DNA from: CAXMST01 sp963790085
GTDB taxonomy: Bacteria > Actinomycetota > Thermoleophilia > Solirubrobacterales > 70-9
DNA: 64,000 nt
NCBI GenBank assembly: GCA_963790085.1
Contig: CAWBNH010000011.1
Span: forward strand, 1 to 64,000
Reading direction: 5' to 3'
Under the pieces are notes generated by a model. That model was given only the letters and a program-made list of their open reading frames with translations. It made no database searches and was not told the DNA's origin. Shown piece by piece: positions 53,577 through 62,592 of the stretch. Both the position numbers and the translations under genes were made by a program. Numbering within the stretch: the stretch's first letter is position 1; every line of letters starts with the position of its first letter.

Positions 53577-54707
53577 CTACAGCGGGGAGCCGAGACTGGC
53601 GGCTGCCGACTCGTACTCCGGGGCCTCGGCGTTCATCTTTCCGGTGCCAAGCAGGCGGCCCAGCTCCTCGGGAACCGCGGCACGCGCCTGGGCCAGCTTG
53701 GTCGTGATCTTCCCCTGGCGCACGAGGTGAGCCAGATGGGCGTCCATGGTCTGCATTCCGGTCGATCCCGAGGTTTGGATCGCGGAGTAGATCTGGTGCG
53801 TCTTGCCCTCGCGGATCAGGTTGCGGATCGCCGGGGTCGGGACCAGCACCTCGCAGGCGCAGATCCGCCCCGCCCCGTCGGCGGTGGGCAGCAGCTGCTG
53901 GGTGACGATCGCCTGCAGGGCGATCGAGAGCTGCATGCGGACCTGACCCTGCTGCTCGGCCGGGAACACGTCGATGATCCGGTCGACCGTCTGGGCGGTC
54001 GACTGGGTATGGAGAGTGGCGAAGACCAGGTGGCCGGTCTCGGCCGCGGTCAGCGCGGTGGCGATCGTCTCGGGGTCCCTCATCTCGCCGACGAGGATCA
54101 CGTCGGGATCCTGGCGCAGGGCGGCCTTCAACGCGAGGGCGAAGTCCGGTGCGTCAGTGCCGACCTCACGCTGGTTGACGATGCATCGCTGGTGGGCGTG
54201 CATGAACTCGATCGGGTCCTCGATCGTGAGGATGTGGTCCTCGCGCTCGCGGTTGATCAGGTCGATCATCGCCGCGAGGCTGGTCGTCTTGCCCGAGCCG
54301 GTCGGGCCGGTGACCAGCACGAAGCCGCGCGGCTTGCGGGTGAAGTCGGCGAGGATCGGCGGCAGGTCGAGCTCCTCGATCGTCTTGATCTCGTGCGGGA
54401 TGTGGCGAAAGGCGGCGCTGACCGCGCCGCGCTGGAAGTAGCAGTTGACTCGGAAGCGGGCGACGCCGGGAATCGAGTAGGCGAAGTCGAGCTGCTGCTC
54501 GTTCTCGAAGCGCTTGCGCTGGTCGTTGTTGAGGATCGCGTAGACGACGTCGCGGGTCTCCTGCGGCGTCATCGGCGGGTAGGCGTCCATCGGCGAGATC
54601 CGCCCACGAACGCGGATCGCGGGCGGAAACCCAGGCGTCAGATGGACGTCGGAGGCCCGCACCGCGACCATCTGCGTGAGCACGTCGGCGAAATCGAAAC
54701 TCTTCAC
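53577..54707 (-). CDS. pilT: Pilus retraction ATPase PilT
   Basis: A 376-residue hexameric ATPase powering pilus retraction. N-terminal PAS-like domain (ASDVHLTPGFPPAIRVRG), Walker A GPTGSGKTT at 134-141, Asp box LTIEDPIEFMH, Walker B VILVGEMRDPETI, His box TGHLVFATLHT, and the PilT-specific AIRNLIREGKTHQI. The GTG at 54707 gives the normal N-terminus VKSFDF. It directly precedes pilC. Confidence 0.93.
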   Translation of the reverse strand: MKSFDFADVLTQMVAVRASDVHLTPGFPPAIRVRGRISPMDAYPPMTPQETRDVVYAILNNDQRKRFENEQQLDFAYSIPGVARFRVNCYFQRGAVSAAFRHIPHEIKTIEELDLPPILADFTRKPRGFVLVTGPTGSGKTTSLAAMIDLINREREDHILTIEDPIEFMHAHQRCIVNQREVGTDAPDFALALKAALRQDPDVILVGEMRDPETIATALTAAETGHLVFATLHTQSTAQTVDRIIDVFPAEQQGQVRMQLSIALQAIVTQQLLPTADGAGRICACEVLVPTPAIRNLIREGKTHQIYSAIQTSGSTGMQTMDAHLAHLVRQGKITTKLAQARAAVPEELGRLLGTGKMNAEAPEYESAAASLGSPL

Positions 54708-54777
54708 GCCCACTATTTCGTCACATTGGGCCCAATCCTTGAGCGATGCCGGCCCTCGACCGGACGCCCGGGCGCCC

Positions 54778-55962
54778 CTAACCGGGGGACGGGGCGGCCT
54801 CGGTGCCCCCCTCCGGCGGCTCGCCCGCCTCGCCGGGTTCGCCGTGCTCACTGAAGCGCCGCCGGTAGGCAACGATCTCCCTGGTGGCGATCTGCAGCGC
54901 GGCTGCGGTCGGAATCGCGACCAGGGCCCCGATCACCCCCAGCAGGGCGGCCCCGAACAGGGCGGCGATCACGATGATGAACGGATCGAGCTGCACCGCC
55001 TTGCTCTGGATTCGCGGCTGGATCACGTAGTTCTCGAGCTGCTGGTAGGCGACCGTGAAGACGAGCCAGATGATCGTCACGGTGGGGAAGTCCGTGAACA
55101 CGGTGATCAAGCCGACGATCAGGGCCCCGATCGTGGCACCGATCAACGGGATCAGGTCGAGCAGCCCGACGACCAGCGCCAGCGCGAGCGGTGAGGGCAC
55201 ACCGAGTATCGAGAGCACGATGAAGGCGACCACCCCGGCGATCGTCGCCTGCGCGAGGGCGCCGCCGACGTAGGAGCTGATCGCGCTCGCCATCCGGTCG
55301 CCCGCCCGGCGGATCGCCTCGGCCTGATCAGGCGGCCGCTGGCGCAGCGCTGCCTCGAACCAGACGTTTCCGTGCGCGACGAGGAAGATGCTGAGCACCA
55401 GCGTCGCGATCAGGCCGAACAGGGAGCCGACCAGACCGGCTCCGACGTCGGCCAGCGCGGCGGCGGTGTCGTCGAAGTTCGAGGCGGCGTTCTCGGCCAC
55501 CTGCTTCAGCTCCTGGGTCAGGTCGTAGTCCTGGTTCAGGTTCCGAAGCTGCTCGTTGTCCTCGACGAACTGGTTCAGGTCATCGACGTAGCCGGGGAAC
55601 TCCGTCACCAGGTTCGACGCGGCCCGCACCGCGGGCGGGATCAGGATCGCGCCGATCGCAATCGGGACCAGGACCAGGCCCAAGTAGATCAGGAGGATCG
55701 CAAGGCCCCTCGGCATGTGCTGAGAGAGCCGGTTGACAGGGGCCGAGACGATCGCGGCGATGAAGATCGCCAGCGCCAGGTAGAAGAGCGGAGTCCGCAG
55801 CAGGTAGACGAGGTACAGGGCCAAGGCGCTGGCGACGACGGTGACCACAACCCGCAGGATCGACCGGTAGGTCGGCTCGCCGAAAGCGGTCGCGCCGATC
55901 GCCTCGTCTGCGCCCAGGGACGACCGCTGCACGCCGCCGGGGGATGCGGGAGACTCCGCCAT
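54778..55962 (-). CDS. AI-2E family transporter (PerM-like)
   Basis: A 394-residue membrane protein with about eight helices and the family's large soluble segment between helices three and four (LVTEFPGYVDDLNQFVEDNEQLR...). The C-terminal block IGATIGALIVGLITVFTDFPTV and QLENYVIQPRIQSKAV are characteristic. Proteins of this family export AI-2 or act as sodium/proton antiporters; the substrate here is unknown. The ATG at 55962 is only six bases from the start of the divergent gene. Confidence 0.87.
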   Translation of the reverse strand: MAESPASPGGVQRSSLGADEAIGATAFGEPTYRSILRVVVTVVASALALYLVYLLRTPLFYLALAIFIAAIVSAPVNRLSQHMPRGLAILLIYLGLVLVPIAIGAILIPPAVRAASNLVTEFPGYVDDLNQFVEDNEQLRNLNQDYDLTQELKQVAENAASNFDDTAAALADVGAGLVGSLFGLIATLVLSIFLVAHGNVWFEAALRQRPPDQAEAIRRAGDRMASAISSYVGGALAQATIAGVVAFIVLSILGVPSPLALALVVGLLDLIPLIGATIGALIVGLITVFTDFPTVTIIWLVFTVAYQQLENYVIQPRIQSKAVQLDPFIIVIAALFGAALLGVIGALVAIPTAAALQIATREIVAYRRRFSEHGEPGEAGEPPEGGTEAAPSPG

Positions 55963-55968
55963 CGCATC

Positions 55969-58056
55969 ATGGTTGTAGGCAAGAGACCGGACGGATCGCC
56001 GGGGCTGTTCCGGGTCGTCCGGCGCGCAATCGCGCTGCTGCTGATCGACGCGCTGGCGCTCGTGCTCCTCTCGGAGATCCTGCCCGGCTTCACGCTCGAC
56101 GGGCCGGGAGCCGCACTCGCGGCCGCACTGGTCGTCGGCCTGATGAACGCCCTGGTCTGGCCCGTCCTGGCACGGCTGACGCTGCCGCTCAGCGTGCTCA
56201 CCCTCGGCCTCGCGGCGATCGTCCTCAACGCGATCCTCACGGTCGTCGTCATCGACCTGATCCCCGGAGCCTCGATATCCGGCCTGACCGAGGCGATCGT
56301 CCTGATCGCCGGGCTGACCCTGCTGACGGCGCTGCTCGGCTCGCTGCTCGCGATCGGCGACGACGACGCCTGGAACCGGAACGTCGTGCAGCGCAGCATG
56401 AAGCGACGCGGGGAGGTCGTCGAGAGCGAGGTGCCGGGCGTGCTCTTCCTCGAGATCGACGGTCTCGCACACGAGATCGTGCGGCGGGCGCTGCGGGACG
56501 GGACGACGCCGAACCTCGCCCGCTGGGTCGCCGACGGCAGCCACGTGCTCGAGTCGTGGGAGACCGACCTCTCCTCGCAGACCGGCGCCTGCCAGGCCGG
56601 GCTGCTGCACGGCAACAACGACGACATGCCGGCCTTCCGCTGGTGGGAGAAGGACGCCGGCCGCCCGATCGTCACCAATCACCCCAAGGACGCTGCCGAG
56701 CTCGAGCGGCGCCACTCCGACGGCCACGGGCTGCTCCACGACGACGGCGCCAGCCGCGCCAACATCCTCTCGGGCGATGCGCCGCACTCGATGCTGACGA
56801 TGAGCACCGCGCTCACCCGCCGGCGGCCACTGGGCCGCGACTACGCCGCCTACTTCGCCCAGCCCTACGCCGTGTTCAAGACCGCAGGCTCGACGATCGC
56901 CGATGCGGCCCGCGAGCGGCGCGCCGCCGTCCGCCAGCGCCGTCGCGGCGTCGTCCCGCGGATCGAGCGGAGCCGCACCTACGCCCTGATGCGCGCCTGG
57001 GCGACGGCGATCCAGCTCGACCTGCAGGTCGCGGCGGTCGTCGGCGACGTGCTCAGTGGCCGGCCGGCGATCTACACGACCTTCCTCGCCTACGACGAGG
57101 TCGCGCACCACTCGGGGATCGAGCGCGCCGACACCCTGGAGGTCTTGGCCAAGGTCGACCGCGAGATCGGGAGGATCGCACGGGCGCTCGAGGACGCGCC
57201 CCGCCCCTACCGCGTCGTCGTGCTCTCCGACCACGGCCAGTCCCAGGGAGCGACCTTCGAGCAGCGCTACGGGCTGACGCTCGAGCAGCTGGTCAGCGAC
57301 AACTGCGAGGCCTCGGCGATCGCGAGCGAGATCGGGGGCAGCGATGAGGCGTCGGCCTACCTCGGTGCCGGGCTGACCGAGCTGGGCCGCGACGACACCG
57401 CGGCCGGGCGCACGGTCCGGACCGTGACGAGAGGGCACCGGACCGACGGCACCGTCGTGATCCCCGCCGAGAGCGCGCACTCGGCCGACGGCGACGGCGG
57501 CGAGCTCCCCGAGCTCTCGGTGATGGCGAGCGGCTGCCTCGGGCTGGTCAGCTTCCCACGCGAGCCGGGGCGCGTCACGCGGGAGCGGGTCGACGAGCTG
57601 CACCCGGCGCTGCTACCGGCGCTGTGCGCACATCCGGGGATCGGCTGGGTGCTGATTCGCTCCGAGCGGGAAGGCGCGATCGTGCTCGGGGCCGACGGCG
57701 AACGGCGCCTCGCCGACGACGCCGTCGAGGGCGCGGACCCGCTCGCCCCGTTCGGGCCGAACGCCGCCGATCACCTGCGCCGCACCGACGGCTTCGAGCA
57801 CTGCCCGGACCTGGTCCTGAACAGCACCTACTGGCCGGCGACCGACGAGGTGGCGGCCTTCGAGGAGCTGGTCGGCTCCCACGGCGGCATCGGCGGCCCC
57901 CAGAGCCACCCGTTCATCCTCCACCCCGCCGACTTCGAATGGCCGGATCAGCCGGTGGTCGGCGCCGAGCAGGTGCACCAGATTCTGCGCGGCTGGCTGT
58001 ACGGGCTCGGCCAGCAGGCGTTCGCGCCCGAGCAACCCCCGGTCCCCGACGCCTGA
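55969..58056 (+). CDS. Membrane-anchored phosphodiesterase/alkaline-phosphatase-like protein with holin-IV-type N-terminus
   Basis: A 695-residue two-part protein. Residues 10-130 hold four hydrophobic helices resembling the DUF/mycobacterial 4TM holin superfamily (LLIDALALVLLSEILPGFTL, AALVVGLMNALVWPVL). The rest is a type I phosphodiesterase/nucleotide pyrophosphatase-like domain: LFLEIDGLAHEIVRRAL, TTPNLARWVADGSH, ETDLSSQTGACQAGLLHG (metal/nucleophile region), TTFLAYDEVAHHSG and VVVLSDHGQSQG, preserving the Asp/His metal sites. It is probably a membrane-bound enzyme acting on envelope phospho-substrates. The divergent start is six bases from its neighbour's, so the true start may be further in. 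Confidence 0.8.
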   Translation: MVVGKRPDGSPGLFRVVRRAIALLLIDALALVLLSEILPGFTLDGPGAALAAALVVGLMNALVWPVLARLTLPLSVLTLGLAAIVLNAILTVVVIDLIPGASISGLTEAIVLIAGLTLLTALLGSLLAIGDDDAWNRNVVQRSMKRRGEVVESEVPGVLFLEIDGLAHEIVRRALRDGTTPNLARWVADGSHVLESWETDLSSQTGACQAGLLHGNNDDMPAFRWWEKDAGRPIVTNHPKDAAELERRHSDGHGLLHDDGASRANILSGDAPHSMLTMSTALTRRRPLGRDYAAYFAQPYAVFKTAGSTIADAARERRAAVRQRRRGVVPRIERSRTYALMRAWATAIQLDLQVAAVVGDVLSGRPAIYTTFLAYDEVAHHSGIERADTLEVLAKVDREIGRIARALEDAPRPYRVVVLSDHGQSQGATFEQRYGLTLEQLVSDNCEASAIASEIGGSDEASAYLGAGLTELGRDDTAAGRTVRTVTRGHRTDGTVVIPAESAHSADGDGGELPELSVMASGCLGLVSFPREPGRVTRERVDELHPALLPALCAHPGIGWVLIRSEREGAIVLGADGERRLADDAVEGADPLAPFGPNAADHLRRTDGFEHCPDLVLNSTYWPATDEVAAFEELVGSHGGIGGPQSHPFILHPADFEWPDQPVVGAEQVHQILRGWLYGLGQQAFAPEQPPVPDA

Positions 58057-58068
58057 CTCCGCCGCGAC

Positions 58069-60192
58069 TCAGATTGCGACGCGCGCGACCTCGGCGATGC
58101 TCGTCATCCCGTCGCGCACCTTGAGCAGGCCGTCCTCGCGAAGGGTCAGCATCCCCTCCTCGTGAGCGACGCTGCTGATCTCGGCCTGCGGGGCACCCGA
58201 GACGGTCAGGTCCTTGAGCCGCTCGCTCATCGCCATCACCGAGTAGAGCCCGTGGCGCCCCCGGTAGCCGGTGCCGTTGCAGCGGCTGCAGCCCTGCGGC
58301 TCGTAGGCCTCGATGTCGGTCTCGGTCTCGAACCCGGCCTGCTCGAGCACGGAGCGCTCGATCACGACCTGGCGCCTGCAGTTCGCGCATAGGGTGCGCG
58401 CGAGCCGCTGGGCGACGACGCAGTCGACGGCGGAGGCGGTGAGGAACGACTCGATCCCCATCTTCGCGAGCCGGGTGATCGCTCCCGGGGCGTCGTTGGT
58501 GTGCAGCGTCGTCAGGACCATGTGCCCGGTCAGCGCCGCCTCGATCCCGATCCGCGCCGTCTCGGCGTCACGGACCTCGCCGACCATGATCACGTCCGGG
58601 TCGGCACGGAGGATCGAGCGCAGCCCGTTGGCGAAGGTGAGGCCGGCCTTGCGGTTGACACCCATCTGATTGACGCCGGCGAGCCGGTACTCGACCGGGT
58701 CCTCGATCGTGATGATGTTCTTGCTGACGTCGTTGAGCGCGGCCAGCGCCGAGTACAGAGTCGTCGACTTGCCCGATCCGGTCGGGCCGGTGACCAGCAC
58801 GGCTCCGTAGGGCTGCTCGATCGCGCTCTCGAAGCGCTCGCGCTGGGTGATCTCCATGCCGAGCTCGTCGAGCGAGCGCAGCGCCTTCGACTTGTCGAGG
58901 ATCCGCACCGTGCAGCCCTCGCCCTGCTGGGTCGGAACGGTGACCACGCGCATGTCGACCTTGCGGTCCTCGACCGTGAGCCCGACCCGGCCGTCCTGGG
59001 GGATCCGCTTCTCGGCGATGTCGAGCTCGCTCATGATCTTGACGCGGCTGACCACGCCGGAGACCATCCGCTTCGGCACCCGGGCCGCCTCGTAGAGGAC
59101 GCCGTCGACGCGGAAGCGAACCCGCATCTCGCGCTCCTCGGGCTCGAAGTGGATGTCGGAGGCGCCCTCCGCCACGGCCTGGCCGAAGATCGAGTAGACC
59201 AGCTTGATCACCGGCGCGTCGTCGGCGGACTCGCGCAGGTCGGTCACGTCCCCGACATCGAGCCCCTCCTCCTCGGCGTCCCCCTCCTCAACCGCCTCGG
59301 CGACGCTGGTCTCGAATGAGTTCAGGCGGCCGATCAGGGTCTCGATGTCGATCTCCGCGGCGACCGCGACCTGGCAGTTGAGCCCGGTCATCATCTGGAT
59401 GTCGTCGACGGCGATCACGTTCGCCGGATCGGCTGTCGCGAGCATCACCGTCTGCTCATCGAGGAAGCTGACCGGCACGGCACGATAGCGGCGGGCGATC
59501 GAGACGCTGATCAGGTTGGCGGCTCCCATGTCGACCTGGAAGGTGTTGAGGTCGACGTGGTCGAGTCCGTAGCGCTCGGCCACCGCACGCGAGAGCTGGT
59601 CGCCGTCGATCAGGTTCTGCTGAAGCATCAGGGCCTCGGGCGAGACGCCGGCGGCCCGGGCCTCCTCGATCACCTGTTGCACCTGTTCCGCGGTCACGAA
59701 CCCGAGGTCGACGATCACGTCGGTGATGAACCGCCCGCTGTGGGAGCGGGTCAGCGGCGGGGTGATTCCGGGTACCCGTCCATCCGCTTCGGCGGTCGGC
59801 TCCGATTCGCCATTTCCGGAGGCCGGCGAAGGGACCGGGGGGAGCGATCCCGTGACCTGCTGGCCGTCGATGGTCAGCTCGCCCTCGACGGGACCGCCCG
59901 GGGCCGGAGGCATCTCCGCGAATTGCTGAGCCTCGGCGGCCGGCGGGGCTGCGTAGGAGCCGTTCGTCCCGGCGGTGACCCCGGCCACCCCATGGGGATC
60001 GGTGACACCCCCGGCATCGGCGCTCAGCCCACCGCCGTCGTGAAGATCGTGGAAGCCGTTCGAAGCTGGCGGGTCAAGCCCGGGAGCCGGCTCGTGATCT
60101 GGGCTGACGAGTTCCCCGGCCAGCGCCTCACGCTCGCCGCCCGGGGCGGGTACGGGGCGGAGATATCCGGGGCGGTTTGGATCTGGCGTCAT
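58069..60192 (-). CDS. pilB: Pilus extension ATPase PilB with MshEN-like domain
   Basis: A 707-residue GspE/PilB ATPase powering pilus assembly. The first 145 residues are a Pro/Gly/Ala-rich disordered extension. Residues about 152-290 form an MshEN-type region (RFITDVIVDLGFVTAEQVQQV...ALMLQQNLIDGDQL), a domain that binds cyclic di-GMP in related ATPases. The motor has ASDIHFEP, Walker A GPTGSGKS at 469-476, Asp box ITIEDPVEYRL, Walker B VIMVGEVRDAET and a CxxC...CxxC zinc site. The ATG lies 65 bases inside the aroE 3' end. Confidence 0.92.
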   Translation of the reverse strand: MTPDPNRPGYLRPVPAPGGEREALAGELVSPDHEPAPGLDPPASNGFHDLHDGGGLSADAGGVTDPHGVAGVTAGTNGSYAAPPAAEAQQFAEMPPAPGGPVEGELTIDGQQVTGSLPPVPSPASGNGESEPTAEADGRVPGITPPLTRSHSGRFITDVIVDLGFVTAEQVQQVIEEARAAGVSPEALMLQQNLIDGDQLSRAVAERYGLDHVDLNTFQVDMGAANLISVSIARRYRAVPVSFLDEQTVMLATADPANVIAVDDIQMMTGLNCQVAVAAEIDIETLIGRLNSFETSVAEAVEEGDAEEEGLDVGDVTDLRESADDAPVIKLVYSIFGQAVAEGASDIHFEPEEREMRVRFRVDGVLYEAARVPKRMVSGVVSRVKIMSELDIAEKRIPQDGRVGLTVEDRKVDMRVVTVPTQQGEGCTVRILDKSKALRSLDELGMEITQRERFESAIEQPYGAVLVTGPTGSGKSTTLYSALAALNDVSKNIITIEDPVEYRLAGVNQMGVNRKAGLTFANGLRSILRADPDVIMVGEVRDAETARIGIEAALTGHMVLTTLHTNDAPGAITRLAKMGIESFLTASAVDCVVAQRLARTLCANCRRQVVIERSVLEQAGFETETDIEAYEPQGCSRCNGTGYRGRHGLYSVMAMSERLKDLTVSGAPQAEISSVAHEEGMLTLREDGLLKVRDGMTSIAEVARVAI

Positions 60193-61021
60193 CTGTCTCG
60201 ATGCCTACACCGCGGCGCATGGCCACCAGAGGGGCTTCCAAGCCCGTCCAGATCTCGAACGATGCAGCGCCCTGACGGACCAGAATCTCCCGGCCGTCAA
60301 CCGTCACTGCGCCGCATTTCTCCGCGGCTTGGACAAGCTCGGTTTCGGCCGACCCGTAGGCCAGATCGACCACCACCAGCCGTTCAGACCCTAGATCGGC
60401 GTCCAGACGGCAACTCTTTAATCCTGCCGCCCGCCAGGCGGCGCGCTCCTGCGATCGATCGAGGCCGACCGAGGTCGCGTTGACGAGGATCTCGTGGTCG
60501 CTCGGGCGCGGGGATTCGCCCTCGGCGAGCGCGGCGACCCCGAACTCAGCGGCCAGGCCCGCGGCTCTGGCGGGGGTTCGGTTCCAGATCGTCACCTCCG
60601 CCCCCGCCTCGCGAAGCGCCCAGACCACCGCGCGCGCCGCCCCGCCGGCGCCGAGCACGAGCGCCCGGCGGCCGGCCGGCGAGTCTGGCAGCGCCGCGAT
60701 CAGACCCGAGGCGTCGGTGTTGTCCGCATGCACGCGACCGCCACTGAAGCTCAGCGTGTTGGCGGCGCCGATCGCCGTCGCGGCGGGGGAGGCGCTGTCG
60801 GCCAGCGCCAGCGCCTCGCGCTTGTGCGGGATCGTCACATTCGCGCCGACGAAGCCCTCAGCCGCCATCGCCCGCACGCGCGCCTCGAACTCCTCCGGGC
60901 TGACCTCGATCGCCTCGTAGTGCCACTCCTCGTCAAGGCCGAGCGCGGCGAACGCTGCGTTGTGCATCTGCGGCGAGCGCGAGTGCGAGATCGGTTGCCC
61001 GAGGACGGCCAGCCGCTTCAT
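60128..61021 (-). CDS. aroE: Shikimate dehydrogenase
   Basis: A 297-residue NADPH-dependent enzyme reducing 3-dehydroshikimate. It shows AVLGQPISHSRSPQMHNAAF, the catalytic lysine in VTIPHKREAL, ADNTDASGL, nucleotide-binding VLGAGGAARAVVWAL and NRT, and NATSVGL. The C-terminus runs 30 residues past the usual end, reading into the region where pilB starts in another frame. It lies between mltG and pilB, completing the split shikimate cluster. Confidence 0.94.
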   Translation of the reverse strand: MKRLAVLGQPISHSRSPQMHNAAFAALGLDEEWHYEAIEVSPEEFEARVRAMAAEGFVGANVTIPHKREALALADSASPAATAIGAANTLSFSGGRVHADNTDASGLIAALPDSPAGRRALVLGAGGAARAVVWALREAGAEVTIWNRTPARAAGLAAEFGVAALAEGESPRPSDHEILVNATSVGLDRSQERAAWRAAGLKSCRLDADLGSERLVVVDLAYGSAETELVQAAEKCGAVTVDGREILVRQGAASFEIWTGLEAPLVAMRRGVGIETDDARSKPPRISPPRTRPGRRA

Positions 61022-61033
61022 CGTTCGCCGAGC

Positions 61034-62194
61034 CTACCCCGGACAGTCCGTGGGCGAGCCGCCCTCCGCGGCGAGCGCCTCCTGATAGGCGGCCTGCGCC
61101 GCCTCGAACTCGGCGGAATCAGCGGTGAACACGTGCTCGCCGCAGGTCCCGGGCTTGATCACGAAGTAGTAGACGTCCGAGCGGGCCGGGTCGGCGGCGG
61201 CCTCGAGCGCCGCAAGCCCCGGATTGCCGATCGGGGTCGGCGGCAGCCCGGCGTTGATCCGGCTGTTGTAGGGAGTCGGGGCATCGAGCTCGCTCTGGCG
61301 CAGCTGCTGGTCGTAGTTGTCGAGCTCGTAGCGCAGCGTCGCGTCGATCCCCAGCGTGTCGCCGGCGGCCAGCCGGTTGTAGATCACGGCGGCGACGAGG
61401 GGGCGCTCCTCCGCAACCTGGACCTCCTTCTCGATCATCGAGGCGATCGTCACGACGTCGTAGGGAGTCAGGTTCTTCTTCGCCGCGCGCTTCATCTCGA
61501 CGCCGGCGAAGTTGTCCTCGAAGGCGACGAGCTGCTTCTCGACCAGGTCCGTGGCCGGGGCATTCTTCTCGAGCTCGTAGGTCGCCGGGAACAGGAAGCC
61601 CTCGAGCGAGTCCGCGCCCTCAGCCCCGTAGCGCTTCAGCGGGAAGCCCTTCCTCGCCTTCTCGACCGCCTTCTCGTAGCTGCCCTTGAGCTTCGCCTGC
61701 TCGGCGATCTTCGCTGTCTGGCTGATCGTCAGGCCCTCGGGAATCGTCACATCGGTCGTCGCCAGCGGCTCCGGCTCGGCAACCGCCACCTGCTCGTCTC
61801 CCCCGCCGGCGAGCTTGACGGCGGCGGCGACCAGCGCGATCGCCGCGAGCACGGCGCCGCCGGCGAGCAGGCGGCGCATCATGATCGGCTTCCGCGAGGC
61901 CCCGGCCCGATCGCCGGCGCCGCCCGGCGCCGCCTGTGGGTCCGGGTCCGACGGCGGCGCGACGGACGCTCCGACCTCGGGCCTGGCGGCGGGCTCTTCC
62001 GCCCCTCGCCCGGACGCGTCCCGCCCCAGACTGCCGACGCGTGCCGCGAGCGATCGGCGGCTACCCTCGCTGCGGTCGCGCCCGGCTCGTGCCCGCCGCC
62101 GCTCCTCCCGCTCGGCTCGCCGCCGCTCGCGCTCGGCCGCATCCGGGTCCTGCCCGCTGAAGGGATCGTCCCCGGGGGGGTGCTCCTCGCTCAT
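61034..62194 (-). CDS. mltG: Endolytic transglycosylase MltG
   Basis: A 386-residue bitopic membrane protein that cuts nascent glycan strands and sets peptidoglycan chain length. The cytoplasmic N-terminus is long, acidic then Arg-rich; a membrane helix (RRLLAGGAVLAAIALVAAAV) is followed by a LysM-like segment (TDVTIPEGLTISQTAKIAE) and the YceG domain with SLEGFLFPATYEL, catalytic Glu in ASMIEKEVQVAEERP, and NSRINAGLPPTPIGNPG. Its start overlaps the ruvX stop by four bases. Confidence 0.93.
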   Translation of the reverse strand: MSEEHPPGDDPFSGQDPDAAERERRRAEREERRRARAGRDRSEGSRRSLAARVGSLGRDASGRGAEEPAARPEVGASVAPPSDPDPQAAPGGAGDRAGASRKPIMMRRLLAGGAVLAAIALVAAAVKLAGGGDEQVAVAEPEPLATTDVTIPEGLTISQTAKIAEQAKLKGSYEKAVEKARKGFPLKRYGAEGADSLEGFLFPATYELEKNAPATDLVEKQLVAFEDNFAGVEMKRAAKKNLTPYDVVTIASMIEKEVQVAEERPLVAAVIYNRLAAGDTLGIDATLRYELDNYDQQLRQSELDAPTPYNSRINAGLPPTPIGNPGLAALEAAADPARSDVYYFVIKPGTCGEHVFTADSAEFEAAQAAYQEALAAEGGSPTDCPG

Positions 62195-62589
62195 CGGCCC
62201 TCCCGCCGACCCTCGCGCGCGAGCAGAAACGACTCGAGCAGGTGGGCCGCGGCGATCGAGTCCTCGGCCGCCTTGGCCCCCGATCGCCGCGACGCCCCGG
62301 CCATCGCCGTGGTCAGCCGCTCGTCCCAGGTCTCCACCGGAACGCTGACCCGCTCGGCGAGCTCGGCGCAGAACGCCCTGACGATCGTCGCCTGCTCGCC
62401 CTCGCGCCCATCGAGGCCAAGCGGCAGCCCAACGAGCACCGCCTCGGCCCGCTCAGCCTCGACCACGGCGGCTATCGCCGCGACATCGGGCGGCTCGATC
62501 GGGTCGATCGGGCGCACGATCGTGCCGGTCGCGTCGGAGACGGCGCAGCCGCAGCGGGCCAGCCCATGATCGATTGCGAGTACCCGCAT
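62191..62589 (-). CDS. ruvX: Holliday junction resolvase-like RuvX/YqgF
   Basis: A 132-residue RNase H-fold protein that acts in 16S rRNA 5' end processing and is related to Holliday junction resolvases. Motifs are VLAIDHGLARCGCAVSD, VLVGLPLGLDGREGE, and the late TWDERLTTAMA. It follows alaS by three bases and overlaps mltG. alaS-ruvX-mltG-aroE is a widely conserved order. Confidence 0.92.
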   Translation of the reverse strand: MRVLAIDHGLARCGCAVSDATGTIVRPIDPIEPPDVAAIAAVVEAERAEAVLVGLPLGLDGREGEQATIVRAFCAELAERVSVPVETWDERLTTAMAGASRRSGAKAAEDSIAAAHLLESFLLAREGRREGR

Positions 62590-62592
62590 CCC

